Positions 1 to 9,187 are shown, counted from the stretch's first letter. The stretch is 36,880 nt of DNA from Akkermansiaceae bacterium (GCA_012032235.1 JAAURL010000003.1:1-36880), one strand, 5' to 3'. Numbers and translations: made by a program. The notes: generated by a model from the letters alone, not told the origin.

Positions 1-613
1 GCTGGTTCCGCGTTTTTCCGAGGCTGATGCGCTGCTCGTCGCCGCAGATCGCAACCCGAACACAACCGGCGCGAAGCTGATTTTAGAAACGGAAAATCCT
101 TACCAACACCTCGATTTCATCCGCGATGGCGTCCGCAATGGATCGATCAAAGCGCTCATCGTCCTCGGCGAAGATCTCGTGACCGACGCTGGATTTACCG
201 CCGAAGATTTAGAGAAACTCGATTTCCTCCTGCAAACCAGCGTCCTCGCCAATCCGACTGCCGAGCAAGCTCATCTTGTTTTACCCGCCGCCACCTTCGC
301 CGAAAAACGCGGTTCAATGGTCAACCTCACAGGTCGCCTCCAACGCCTCAACCGCGCTGTGGAATTGCCCGGCCAAGCCAAAGAGGATTGGGAAATTCTT
401 CGCGATTTGATCTCCGCCATTTCCGAGGAGAAAAGCGCCCTCCACCAAATCGAAGACGTCTTCGCCTCACTCGCCGCTAACTTTCCCGCCTTCAATGGCC
501 TCACCCTTTCCAAAATCGGACATCAAGGAGTCACTGTCACGGAAACTGGCTACGAAATTGCTCTTTTGAAAAATGAGCGAGCTCGCAAGGCAGCGGGATT
601 GATTAACGGCTAA
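1..613 (+). CDS. nuoG: NADH-quinone oxidoreductase subunit G, C-terminal part (5' truncated by window edge)
   Basis: Frame 2 is open from base 2 (LVPRFSEADALLVAADRNPNTTGAKLILETENPYQHLDFIRDGVRNGSIKALIVLGEDLV...) into ORF 179..613. Molybdopterin-oxidoreductase-like motif 'ANPTAEQAHLVLPAATFAEKRGSMVNLTGRLQRLNRAV'; directly upstream of nuoH. Confidence 0.88.
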   Translation, partial: LVPRFSEADALLVAADRNPNTTGAKLILETENPYQHLDFIRDGVRNGSIKALIVLGEDLVTDAGFTAEDLEKLDFLLQTSVLANPTAEQAHLVLPAATFAEKRGSMVNLTGRLQRLNRAVELPGQAKEDWEILRDLISAISEEKSALHQIEDVFASLAANFPAFNGLTLSKIGHQGVTVTETGYEIALLKNERARKAAGLING

Positions 614-631
614 TTTTAAGGATTTCACTCA

Positions 632-1884
632 ATGGACTTTTTAATCCCAATTATCATCATCATTACCAAGATCGTCTTCCTGACGTTCCTCGTGGTTTTA
701 CCGCTCGTGCCGCTCTCGGTTTATTTTGAGCGCCGCTTCTCTGCGATCATTCAGGACCGCGTCGGTCCGAACCGTGTGGGAATCCCCCTAACACTGTTGG
801 GATTCAAAAAGGATTTCCATCTGTTTGGTCTGGTTCAGCCGATTGCGGATGGACTGAAACTTTTTCTTAAAGAAGATTTCACGCCGGATCACGTGAGGAA
901 AGCATTTTACTGGATGGCTCCCGCACTGACGGTCGTTCCTGCGCTGATCACGGTTTGTGTCGTTCCTTTCGGCTCGCCGATTAGTCTATTTGGTCACACG
1001 GAAAAACTCGTAATCGCAGATTTAGACATCGGGCCGTTGTTTGTTTTCTCCGTCGCCTCACTTTCCGTTTATGGAATCACTCTGGCCGGATGGGCATCGA
1101 ATTCAAAATTCCCATTCATCGGCGGCGTTCGCTCAACAGCACAGATGATCTCCTACGAAATCGCGCTGGGCCTCTCGATCATTCCAGTGCTGATGTATTA
1201 TGGAGATTTGAACTTGAGCAAAATCGTCCAGGAGCAAGCGGATCATGGCTGGTTGCTCCTGCCACTTTGGGGACACGACGCGGATCATACTTTCATCAGT
1301 AAAATCCTCTTCTGGTTCCCTGCTGCAATTGCTTTCCTGATTTTCACGATTTCGATTTTCGCGGAAACCAACCGGATGCCATTCGACCTTCCCGAGTGCG
1401 AAACGGAGCTCGTCGGTGGTTATCATACCGAGTATTCCTCTATGAAATTCGCGATGTTTTTCATGGGAGAATACGCCGCGATGGTCATCGGCTCCGCGCT
1501 CATCGTGACACTATTCCTTGGTGGCTGGTCGATTGGCTTTGGCCTAGATGCCTACGTCGCGAAAATGCATATCGGCGATTTCTACTTCGGTGGCTTGATT
1601 CACCTAGGCTGCTTCATGACGAAGCTCATCATCTTCATTCTTTTCTTCATCCTCGTGCGCTGGACGGTGCCACGCTTCCGCTATGATCAACTCATGAAGC
1701 TAGGCTGGGTCGTCTTTTCGAAGCTGCGCTCATCAATGTCTTTCTAGCTGCGCTCATCGTCGCTGCACCAGAGCTAAAAGGCACCATCATCACTATCGGC
1801 GCAGTGCTACTCGCCATCGTCACCTTTGCTGTGATTTGGGTCGCAAAAGTTTCCGAAGAGAAAACGAAATTATTACGCGCTTAG
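632..1884 (+). CDS. nuoH: NADH-quinone oxidoreductase subunit H, with apparent 1-nt frameshift at the T-run 1715-1718
   Basis: RVGPNRVGIPLTLLGF, ETNRMPFDLPECETELVGGYHTEYSSMKFAMFFMGEYA are classic NuoH motifs. The C-terminus continues in the +1 frame as FEAALINVFLAALIVAAPELKG...EKTKLLRA* to 1884. Confidence 0.95.
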
Positions 1885-1916
1885 AATTGAGTTATTCGAT
1901 CGCTATAAATTCCACT

Positions 1917-2471
1917 ATGTCACCAGAATCATCAACTCTAACATTCGATAAGGATCAATGGATGCGTGCTCTGGAAGATCTTGCAACCGCACTCGGAAAA
2001 GAAGGGCCGCAAACAGAAGTATGCCTCATCGGATCTGCTGCTTGTATTTTCGCAGGCATGGAACTCCGCACGACTGAAGATCTCGACATTTGGCAGCCCC
2101 ACAGCGATTTCGATATTGTGGAGCTGCGCAATGCCGCCGAAAAAGCGGGATTATCTTTCAACCCTCAAACGATTCTGGAGCCTGATAAACCTTATTTACA
2201 AATCGTCGAACCAGGCATCGTTCAAATGGGTGCTTTCGAAGCCATCCGAATGTTTAAAATCGGAAGGCTCATTGTATCTCGTCCTCCGATTGAAAACATC
2301 ATTGCTTCTAAGCTCACACGTGCCGATGCGAAAGACATTGATGATGTAAAATTTCTTCAACAACATTTTCAACCGGATATCGGCCTCATCAAAAAAATCA
2401 TTTTATCATTCACTAGTCCGAAAAAAGAAGTCGCTACTGAAAACCTCATCTACTTAGAAATCTTGCAATGA
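1917..2471 (+). CDS. Nucleotidyltransferase-like protein (DUF6036-like), accessory gene inside nuo operon
   Basis: ORF in frame with 1836..2471; likely start ATG 1917 (MSPESSTLTFDKDQW). Motif 'CLIGSAACIFAGMELRTTEDLDIW' resembles the GS/G...DLD nucleotidyltransferase signature. Stop overlaps the next start (ATGA). Confidence 0.65.
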   Translation: MSPESSTLTFDKDQWMRALEDLATALGKEGPQTEVCLIGSAACIFAGMELRTTEDLDIWQPHSDFDIVELRNAAEKAGLSFNPQTILEPDKPYLQIVEPGIVQMGAFEAIRMFKIGRLIVSRPPIENIIASKLTRADAKDIDDVKFLQQHFQPDIGLIKKIILSFTSPKKEVATENLIYLEILQ

Positions 2472-2740
2472 GATCCACACTATCTAGGGAAAATGAACGA
2501 GTCGCTCGGCATATTCTGGCACACCCAGACCGGCTGGGAATTGCATTAAAGGAGAAGCGCTGGGCAGATGTCGCTGCACTTGTCACTTTCGTGAAGCAAA
2601 ACGACTCTACTCATGATCTAGCGATGACGGATCCCGCACTTTACCGCACCCTACGCCAACAAATCACCACTTTCTACCTACGCGGCGGCGGCGCTTTGAA
2701 TCTTGAAAAACTTCGCCAACTCGCAACCGCAAATTCTTAA
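2468..2740 (+). CDS. Small hypothetical protein, translationally coupled to upstream nucleotidyltransferase-like gene
   Basis: 90-aa ORF, ATGA overlap with 1917..2471; ends 12 nt before nuoI. Confidence 0.6.
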   Translation: MRSTLSRENERVARHILAHPDRLGIALKEKRWADVAALVTFVKQNDSTHDLAMTDPALYRTLRQQITTFYLRGGGALNLEKLRQLATANS

Positions 2741-2751
2741 TCCCCACTCCC

Positions 2752-3318
2752 ATGGCAGTCGTAAAACTTACACGCCCGAAGCTGAATGCTGGCGAAAAAA
2801 TTTATTTCGGAGCCCTCATCAAAGGCTTCTTCCTCACCATGACGCATGCGTTCAAAACGCTCGGCGGGAAATCCGTGGGAGCTGACACGCTCGCGTCATC
2901 CGGTCTCGGCGTAACCATGCAGTTTCCCGAGCAACGCTGGGATGACCAAATGCCGGAATACTATCGTGGCGCGCCAACTCTCGTCACCGATGAGCAAGGC
3001 CGTGAGCGTTGTGTTTCCTGCCAGCTCTGTGAATTCATCTGCCCGCCGAAGGCGATTAAAATCAAACCGAGCGAAATCCCTTCTGACGATCCATGGGCAA
3101 AGGTGGAGAAGCGTCCGTTAGAATTCGATATCGATATGATTCGCTGCATTTACTGCGGCATGTGCGAAGAGGTTTGCCCAGAGCAAGCGATCTATCTTCG
3201 CAAAGATTACCTCATCACCGGCCTCAAACGCGCTGACATGGTTCACGATAAAAAGAAGCTCTACGAAATCGGCGGCACCCGCGTAGGTCTCGTCAATAAA
3301 TGGAATGAATTAAAATAA
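2752..3318 (+). CDS. nuoI: NADH-quinone oxidoreductase subunit I (2x 4Fe-4S)
   Basis: Two CxxCxxCxxxCP motifs: CVSCQLCEFICPPKAI and CIYCGMCEEVCPEQAI. Confidence 0.95.
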   Translation: MAVVKLTRPKLNAGEKIYFGALIKGFFLTMTHAFKTLGGKSVGADTLASSGLGVTMQFPEQRWDDQMPEYYRGAPTLVTDEQGRERCVSCQLCEFICPPKAIKIKPSEIPSDDPWAKVEKRPLEFDIDMIRCIYCGMCEEVCPEQAIYLRKDYLITGLKRADMVHDKKKLYEIGGTRVGLVNKWNELK

Positions 3319-3321
3319 TCT

Positions 3322-3349
3322 CTGATCACTGCTTACTGGCCACTCTCAA
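3322..3349 (+). repeat. Heptad array 1: CTGATCA-CTGCTTA-CTGGCCA-CTCTCAA
   Basis: Four period-7 units ending 9 nt before nuoJ ATG (3359). Confidence 0.7.
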
Positions 3350-3358
3350 TTTCTTACT

Positions 3359-3922
3359 ATGCCCTCCTATCTTTTTTGGCTTTTCTCTACGATCATGTTG
3401 ATCGGTGGCACAGCGGTGATTGCTTTTCGCAATCCCGTCTCCAGCGCGCTTTCCGTCGTCACTTGCTTCGTTGGGCTCGCAGGTTTGTTCATCGGGCTCA
3501 GTGCTTTCTTCGTCGGTGTGATACAGATCCTCGTCTACACGGGAGCGGTGATGGTGCTGTTTATCTTCATCATCATGCTGCTGGATTTAAAGAATGAAGA
3601 ACGAACCGCGAAACCGCTTCTTCCTGTTGTTGCGGGCATCGGACTGGTTGCCGCGTTTTTTGTGCAGCTGATCGGAGTTCTCTCAAGTTCTCCTAACAAA
3701 AGCGCTCCTTTGCTTAATAAAGAGACACTAATGAAAGCCTCCGGAAGTTTCCCGGCGGATGGGAAAATCGCCACCACTCTCAGCGAGGGAAAACTTCCCG
3801 ATGTCCACCTGATCGGAAACACACTTTTCACTGGCTATAATCTCCCGCTACAGATCCTAGGCGTGCTGCTCTTGGTTGCGACGATTGGCGTCGTAGTCCT
3901 CTCCAAACGCCAAACGGATTGA
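3359..3922 (+). CDS. nuoJ: NADH-quinone oxidoreductase subunit J
   Basis: Membrane protein with GAVMVLFIFIIMLLDL motif, between nuoI and nuoK. Confidence 0.92.
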   Translation: MPSYLFWLFSTIMLIGGTAVIAFRNPVSSALSVVTCFVGLAGLFIGLSAFFVGVIQILVYTGAVMVLFIFIIMLLDLKNEERTAKPLLPVVAGIGLVAAFFVQLIGVLSSSPNKSAPLLNKETLMKASGSFPADGKIATTLSEGKLPDVHLIGNTLFTGYNLPLQILGVLLLVATIGVVVLSKRQTD

Positions 3923-3933
3923 TCTTTTTCTCC

Positions 3934-3961
3934 CTGAAAACTGCACACTGAAAACTAACAA
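3934..3961 (+). repeat. Heptad array 2: CTGAAAA-CTGCACA-CTGAAAA-CTAACAA
   Basis: Four period-7 units ending 9 nt before nuoK ATG (3971). Confidence 0.8.
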
Positions 3962-3970
3962 ACTTTTTTC

Positions 3971-4291
3971 ATGGCTTCTCTCAATGACTATCTCCTCGTC
4001 TCCGGCCTGCTTTTTGCCATCGGCTTGGCTGGCGTGGTTCTGCGCCGCAACATCATCATCGTTTTCATGTGCCTAGAGCTCATGCTTAGCGCCGCAAACC
4101 TCACACTCGTGGCTTTTTCCCGCTTCAATACGACTGCGAATGGGCTGCCTGATTACAACGGCCAGATGCTCGTCTTCTTCGTCATCACCGTCGCCGCAGC
4201 AGAAGTCGCAGTCGGCCTAGCGATCATCGTCGCTCTCTACCGCGCCAGACAAACCATCCACACGAACGAACTCACTTCGTTGAAGGGCTAA
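3971..4291 (+). CDS. nuoK: NADH-quinone oxidoreductase subunit K
   Basis: ~106 aa, '[18 protein letters not shown]...[24 protein letters not shown]' is canonical NuoK. Confidence 0.95.
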   Translation: MASLNDYLLVSGLLFAIGLAGVVLRRNIIIVFMCLELMLSAANLTLVAFSRFNTTANGLPDYNGQMLVFFVITVAAAEVAVGLAIIVALYRARQTIHTNELTSLKG

Positions 4292-4293
4292 AT

Positions 4294-4326
4294 TTTTAAC
4301 TACGGATTTCACGGATTTACGGATTT
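4294..4326 (+). repeat. Left inverted repeat flanking the GxxExxY gene
   Basis: TTTTAACTACGGATTTCACGGATTTACGGATTT matches the reverse complement of 4734-4766 at 31/33 positions. Contains internal (Y)ACGGATTT direct repeats. Confidence 0.85.
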
Positions 4327-4340
4327 AGGAAGCTGATTAA

Positions 4341-4743
4341 ATGGAAACAGAGAGAGCCTCACACCCATACATGGATCTAACCCAAAAAATTATTGGGGCG
4401 GCCATGGCTGTGCATCGTGCACTCGGTCCTGGGCTAGATGAGAAAATTTACGAAAACGCTCTAGCCATCGAACTCTCCATTCAGTCCCTATCAATCACTC
4501 AGCAGCAGCAATTTCCCGTCTTTTACCGAGAACAAAAACGTCGGCAAACTCATCACTGATCTTATCGTTGAGAATAAAGTTATTATCGAAACAAAAGTTG
4601 CAATAGCGATCAACGATGTCCACACCGCCCAAGCTCTTAGTTACCTGAGCATTTCTGGCCTCAAAGTCTGCCTAATTCTCAATTTCAAAACAGCATCACT
4701 TACCTTTAAACGGGTCGCTAACATCTATCTTAAAAATCCGTAA
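4341..4743 (+). CDS. GxxExxY protein (PDDEXK_3-like), with apparent +1 frameshift at A-run 4534-4538
   Basis: N-terminal 'MDLTQKIIGAAMAVHRALGPGLDEKIYENALAIEL' is the GxxExxY signature. Removing one A restores 'YREQNVGKLITDLIVENKVIIETKVAIAINDVHTAQALSYLSISGLKVCLILNFKTASLTFKRVANIYLKNP*' (D...ExK), ending at 4743. Confidence 0.85.
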
Positions 4744-4766
4744 ATTCGTGAAATCCGTAGTCAAAA
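4734..4766 (-). repeat. Right inverted repeat flanking the GxxExxY gene
   Basis: Reverse complement TTTTGACTACGGATTTCACGAATTTACGGATTT vs left arm 4294-4326, 31/33. Includes the GxxExxY stop codon (4741-4743). Confidence 0.85.
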
Positions 4767-4788
4767 CTTTTTTCCTCGTAAATTACTC

Positions 4789-6612
4789 ATGAATCTCGCT
4801 TGGATCCTTCTCTTCCTTCCGCTCGTCATCGCTGCGGTAAATCAGCTCGGCTTAAAAAAGACGGGGCTCGCTCCTTATGTTTCTAGTGCATCCGCACTGG
4901 CGACTTTTATGTTAGCGGTTCTATTGTTAGGCAAAACTGGCACTGCCCATTTTGCGTGGGCGACGATTGGTGACTTCTCGGTCAATGTCGGGATCAAGCT
5001 GGATCAACTTTCCACCGGCATGATGATCGTGGTGACGGGCGTGGGTCTTTTGGTTCATCTTTTCTCGTTGGCCTACATGAAGGAGGACGAGGCAAAGTCG
5101 CGTTACTTCACGGGACTGTCGCTGTTCATGTTTTCGATGACAGGCATCGTGCTGGCAGATAATTTCGCGATGACTTTCATGTTCTGGGAATTGGTCGGAC
5201 TGAGTTCCTATTTGCTCATTGGTCACTGGTATCAGAAAGATTCCGCGGCAGACGCAGCGAAGAAAGCATTCCTCTGCAATCGCGTGGGAGACTTCGGCTT
5301 CCTAGTTGGTATTCTAATGCTGTGGGGAATCACCGGACATCTTGCTTTCGACTCGATGAAAGAGGGACTAACAAACTCTGCCGCAGCGGCAAATCCAGCG
5401 ATCTTCGGCGGTGTCCTATCCGCTGCCGTGCTTTGCATTTTCTGCGGAGCGATCGGGAAATCAGCACAACTCCCGCTGCACGTCTGGCTCCCCGATGCGA
5501 TGGAAGGCCCGACTCCAGTGTCCGCCTTGATCCATGCTGCTACGATGGTCGCTGCTGGGGTTTATATGCTTTTCCGGCTACAGCTTTCCTTAGGAGTCGA
5601 TGTTTTCTCTGGCCTAACAGCCAGCACCGTGATCGCGTGGACAGGAGCAATCACCTCACTGGTCGCTGCATTGATGGCTACCCAACAAGACGACATTAAA
5701 AAAATCCTCGCCTACTCCACGCTCTCCCAGCTCGGCTACATGGTGATGGCTGTCGGCCTTGTAGCGGGGGAAGCTGGGATGTTCCATCTCTTCACTCACG
5801 CTTGGTTCAAGGCTCTCCTTTTCCTAGGATCTGGTGCGGTGATTTACGCCTGCCACCACGAGCAAGACATTTGGAAAATGGGTGGGCTGCTGAGGAAGAT
5901 GCCAATCACGGGAGCGACTTTCTTCATCGGTTTCCTCGCTCTCATCGCCTTCCCCGGCACTTCCGGATTTTTCTCGAAGGAGCAAATTCTAGAAGCGGCT
6001 CACGCGAAACAACCGATTCTTTTCTGGATCGCAGCGAGCGTCGCAGTTCTAACACCATTCTACATGACGCGGCTTTTCGTCGTCGCGTTCCTCGGGAAAA
6101 ATCGCTCAGAAAATTCGAGCCACGCTCACGAAGTCGGCCCGCTGATGTTTGGTCCGCTGATCATTTTAGGAGTTCTCGCCTTGATCGCAGGATTTCCATT
6201 TGTCGCTAACAAACTCGCTCCCGCCTATCAACAGCCAGAACATCTCATTCATGTCGGATTTGTCTCCATCGTTTCTGTCGTGGCATTGCTGATCGGAACC
6301 ATCTCCGGCTTTGTTCTTTATGCAGGAAAAGACAAAGATCCCGTTTTCATCCCACTTTTCAAAAACCGCTTCTACGTCGATGGAATTTACGACAATTTCC
6401 TCGTCCGTTATTTCCAAGATGCCTTCGCAGCGATTGTTAGCTTTTTCGACGAATTTATCATCAACGGTCTCATCGTAGGTGGCATGAGCCGTGCGGCGGA
6501 ATCCTTTGGTAATCTTTTCCGCAAAGTCCAATCCGGCAGTCTCCAAGGTTATGCCTTCGCCTTTGGCCTAGGTGTCATCTTGGTCGTTTATTTCACCGTT
6601 TTCTCCCGCTGA
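4789..6612 (+). CDS. nuoL: NADH-quinone oxidoreductase subunit L
   Basis: 607 aa; 'FMFWELVGLSSYLLIGHWYQK', 'LPLHVWLPDAMEGPTPVSALIHAATMVAAGVYMLFR' are canonical NuoL motifs. Confidence 0.96.
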   Translation: MNLAWILLFLPLVIAAVNQLGLKKTGLAPYVSSASALATFMLAVLLLGKTGTAHFAWATIGDFSVNVGIKLDQLSTGMMIVVTGVGLLVHLFSLAYMKEDEAKSRYFTGLSLFMFSMTGIVLADNFAMTFMFWELVGLSSYLLIGHWYQKDSAADAAKKAFLCNRVGDFGFLVGILMLWGITGHLAFDSMKEGLTNSAAAANPAIFGGVLSAAVLCIFCGAIGKSAQLPLHVWLPDAMEGPTPVSALIHAATMVAAGVYMLFRLQLSLGVDVFSGLTASTVIAWTGAITSLVAALMATQQDDIKKILAYSTLSQLGYMVMAVGLVAGEAGMFHLFTHAWFKALLFLGSGAVIYACHHEQDIWKMGGLLRKMPITGATFFIGFLALIAFPGTSGFFSKEQILEAAHAKQPILFWIAASVAVLTPFYMTRLFVVAFLGKNRSENSSHAHEVGPLMFGPLIILGVLALIAGFPFVANKLAPAYQQPEHLIHVGFVSIVSVVALLIGTISGFVLYAGKDKDPVFIPLFKNRFYVDGIYDNFLVRYFQDAFAAIVSFFDEFIINGLIVGGMSRAAESFGNLFRKVQSGSLQGYAFAFGLGVILVVYFTVFSR

Positions 6613-6636
6613 ATCCTGCACACTGAAAACTAGCTA
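6609..6636 (+). repeat. Heptad array 3: CTGAATC-CTGCACA-CTGAAAA-CTAGCTA
   Basis: Four period-7 units ending 10 nt before nuoM ATG (6647); overlaps nuoL stop codon. Confidence 0.78.
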
Positions 6637-6646
6637 ACTTTTCTCC

Positions 6647-8080
6647 ATGCTCGCACTTCTCGTCTTTTTACCGATCCTCGCGGTCATCGCGATTCTATTC
6701 GGCGCTCCCGCTAGGCTCACCGCTGTCGCTACTGCGATGGTGAATCTAATGTTAGGCCTATATGCGCTTATTTCCTGGAAATCCGCCTTTTGGAGTTTTT
6801 CCATTCCAGTCCTAGATAAGCCTGCGCTGAATCTTTCCTTCGGCTTCATCGACGGCATGAGTGTGATCATGGTGCTGCTCTCCGTCATTGTGACTTTTGC
6901 TGCAGTGGGTTTTAGTAAATCTCCTAGAGGAAAAGAGAAGCTTTACTATAGTTCCTCGTTGCTGATTTCTGCGGGTGCGCTCGGTGCCTTTGCTGCGAAA
7001 GATCTATTTTTCTTCTACGCGTTCCACGAGCTGGCACTCGTTCCTACGTTTTTAATGATCGGGATGTTAGGTCGTGGTGATCGCCGTGATGCGGCTTGGA
7101 AAATCACGATCTATCTCGGACTCGGCTCGATCATTCTGCTAGCTGGACTTGTGTGGCTCGCCAATATCACCGGCACTTACGACATGGTGGAAATGGTAAA
7201 ACAAAAAGGTGCCATTGATCTTGCCAGCCAGAAGCACATCGCGCTTTTCCTCATCGTCGGCTTCGGCACACTGGTTTCCCTATTCCCTTTTCATTCGTGG
7301 GCAGCTCCTGCCTATGCCAGCGCACCCGCGCCAATCGCGATGTTACACGCTGGAGTTTTGAAAAAGTTCGGCCTCTACGGATTGCTCCGTCTCGCCATTC
7401 CTCTCGTGCCAGAAGGACTGCAAGCATGGCTCACACCACTACTGATTTTATTGTTAGGAAACATCCTCTGGGTGGGCTGGGTAACCATTTCTCAGAAGCG
7501 TCTAGATAAAATGTTAGGAAATTCTTCCGTCATGCACATGGGCTATATTTTCCTGGCCATCGCAGCGTTGATTGCTTTTCCCGAAAATCCCCTCGCCCAC
7601 TCCGCCGCCATCGTGCTGATGTTTGCTCACGGCATCTCTATCGCCCTGCTTTTCGGCTTAACCGATTTTATTGAGAGGAAAACTGGCACGCTCGATCTTC
7701 AAGAACTTGGCGGTCTCGCCAAATCCGCTCCCAGCCTTGCTTTCCTTTTCGGCATCGCAGCGATGGCATCCATCGGGCTTCCCGGGCTGGCGAATTTCTC
7801 CGGAGAGATTCTCGTTTTCCTCTCTGCATTCAAAAGCTACGACGGCACCTCAGGTCTGGGCCCAGTGCAAATCGCCTGTATCCTTTCCATCTGGGGCGTT
7901 GTTATTTCCGCCGTCTATATGCTGCGTGCTTTCCGCAATGTCTTCCAAGGACCCACCGTGAAATCGACGGAATCCGCCAAAGACATTACTTTCTCAGAAC
8001 GCATCCCTGCATTCCTGCTGATTCTTTTCCTTTTCGCCGTCGGCCTCTACCCGAATATCCTCCTAAATTTACTCAAATAA
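6647..8080 (+). CDS. nuoM: NADH-quinone oxidoreductase subunit M
   Basis: 477 aa; 'FYAFHELALVPTFLMIGMLGRGDRRDAAWKITIYLGLGSIILLAG', 'FPFHSWAAPAYASAPAPIAMLHAGVLKKFGLYGLLR'. Confidence 0.95.
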   Translation: MLALLVFLPILAVIAILFGAPARLTAVATAMVNLMLGLYALISWKSAFWSFSIPVLDKPALNLSFGFIDGMSVIMVLLSVIVTFAAVGFSKSPRGKEKLYYSSSLLISAGALGAFAAKDLFFFYAFHELALVPTFLMIGMLGRGDRRDAAWKITIYLGLGSIILLAGLVWLANITGTYDMVEMVKQKGAIDLASQKHIALFLIVGFGTLVSLFPFHSWAAPAYASAPAPIAMLHAGVLKKFGLYGLLRLAIPLVPEGLQAWLTPLLILLLGNILWVGWVTISQKRLDKMLGNSSVMHMGYIFLAIAALIAFPENPLAHSAAIVLMFAHGISIALLFGLTDFIERKTGTLDLQELGGLAKSAPSLAFLFGIAAMASIGLPGLANFSGEILVFLSAFKSYDGTSGLGPVQIACILSIWGVVISAVYMLRAFRNVFQGPTVKSTESAKDITFSERIPAFLLILFLFAVGLYPNILLNLLK

Positions 8081-8133
8081 CCTCTCCTATTTTCCTAAAA
8101 TTTAAGGTTTAGATTTTTTAAAATCTCACATTC

Positions 8134-8915
8134 ATGCTCATTTATCACCAACTCACTCAAGAGTTCAACCAAGGCCAACTGCGGGCGATTCTTTGCAGCG
8201 GTCAGGCGGTGGTGATGCATCGACTTGCGATGGCAAGCAAGGATGGTGACTGGATCGTAAGAGAAGGCGAATCAGATCTCTCCCACATCAGACAGACTCT
8301 AGAAAAATATGGCGCCAGCTACCGCTTTGGAGCTCCCCTGGATGAGCGTTGGTTGGCTGCCGGATGGAGCTCCACCTAGAATTTCAATACGAGGGGATTC
8401 GCGTCAGAACTGACTTTTCCACCCGACCTCCACGGCTAACACCTCAGCATTTGGAGTCTCTCTGGCTGAGCAGCGCAGATTTGCCGATCCCTTTCACTGG
8501 GCTGAAAGAACTCCTACTCATGAAATTGACGATGCGGGAGAAAGATTACCCAATCGTTGGGGAACTAGCCCGTCGCTTGAAAAACGTCGACGAACGGCTT
8601 CTATTTTCGCGCAGCGCTCGTGATTTGTTACAAATTGCCAAAGATAATCCTCACGCAGTGGATCAGCTCATCGCAAGCCGCCCACTTCTATCACGAATCA
8701 AAGACGGTGAAGATGCTGTTGCCGCAGCCCTAGACGCTGAACGTCGCTCTTTCATGAAAGCTGACGAAGCTCGCTTAGCCACCTATCAAAAAGCGGCTCA
8801 ACCTTGGGAGTCTGCCTGGCCTGCATTAGCTCCTAAAATTTCTAATCTTTCTCTGTCACAAGCTCACGCTGTAATCTGCGATGCCGCTTTCCCCCTACTT
8901 CCTACCACGCTATGA
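8134..8915 (+). CDS. Nucleotidyltransferase-like conserved hypothetical (split in the ORF track by an apparent 1-nt deletion near 8372)
   Basis: ORFs 8134..8379 and 8349..8915 join as '...GAPLDERWLAAGWSSHLEFQYEGIRVRTDFSTRPPRLTP...' if one C is added at 8372-8373. Family assignment is tentative. Confidence 0.55.
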
Positions 8916-9187
8916 CCCCTACTGGTACAGACATTTTTCTCAGCAAGGAAGATTTGGATCTACAAAATCTCACCGATGAGGAATTGGCGAATACCTATCA
9001 AGCCTGGCTAAAAGCTGCCGCAGCGACTGATGCAGAAGATCAGCACTTTTACTCACATGGTGTTTTCTTAGTAGAACCCGGCTACGATCACCTCCTCCCG
9101 GAATACGCGCATCTTCGCGAACTATCCTTATCCGAATCTTCTTCTCCTTCCACTCAAGTGATCCACCCTCTGATCACCGCTCACTGA
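8912..9187 (+). CDS. Small hypothetical protein, ATGA-coupled to upstream gene
   Basis: 91-aa ORF; start overlaps stop of 8134..8915. Confidence 0.55.
   Translation: MTPTGTDIFLSKEDLDLQNLTDEELANTYQAWLKAAAATDAEDQHFYSHGVFLVEPGYDHLLPEYAHLRELSLSESSSPSTQVIHPLITAH

Noticed and set aside
4341-4559. GxxExxY ORF as a genuinely truncated pseudogene
   Set aside because: The remaining family-typical sequence continues intact in another frame right to the inverted repeat; a single A in a homopolymer explains the break, so decay is not demonstrated.
8100-8133. Hairpin agatttt-tt-aaaatct upstream of 8134
   Set aside because: AT-only and too short a loop to be a convincing terminator or transposon end.
8134-8915. 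Two separate overlapping genes 8134..8379 and 8349..8915
   Set aside because: The protein sequence reads continuously across the junction when one base is added, and the window has many equivalent indels.
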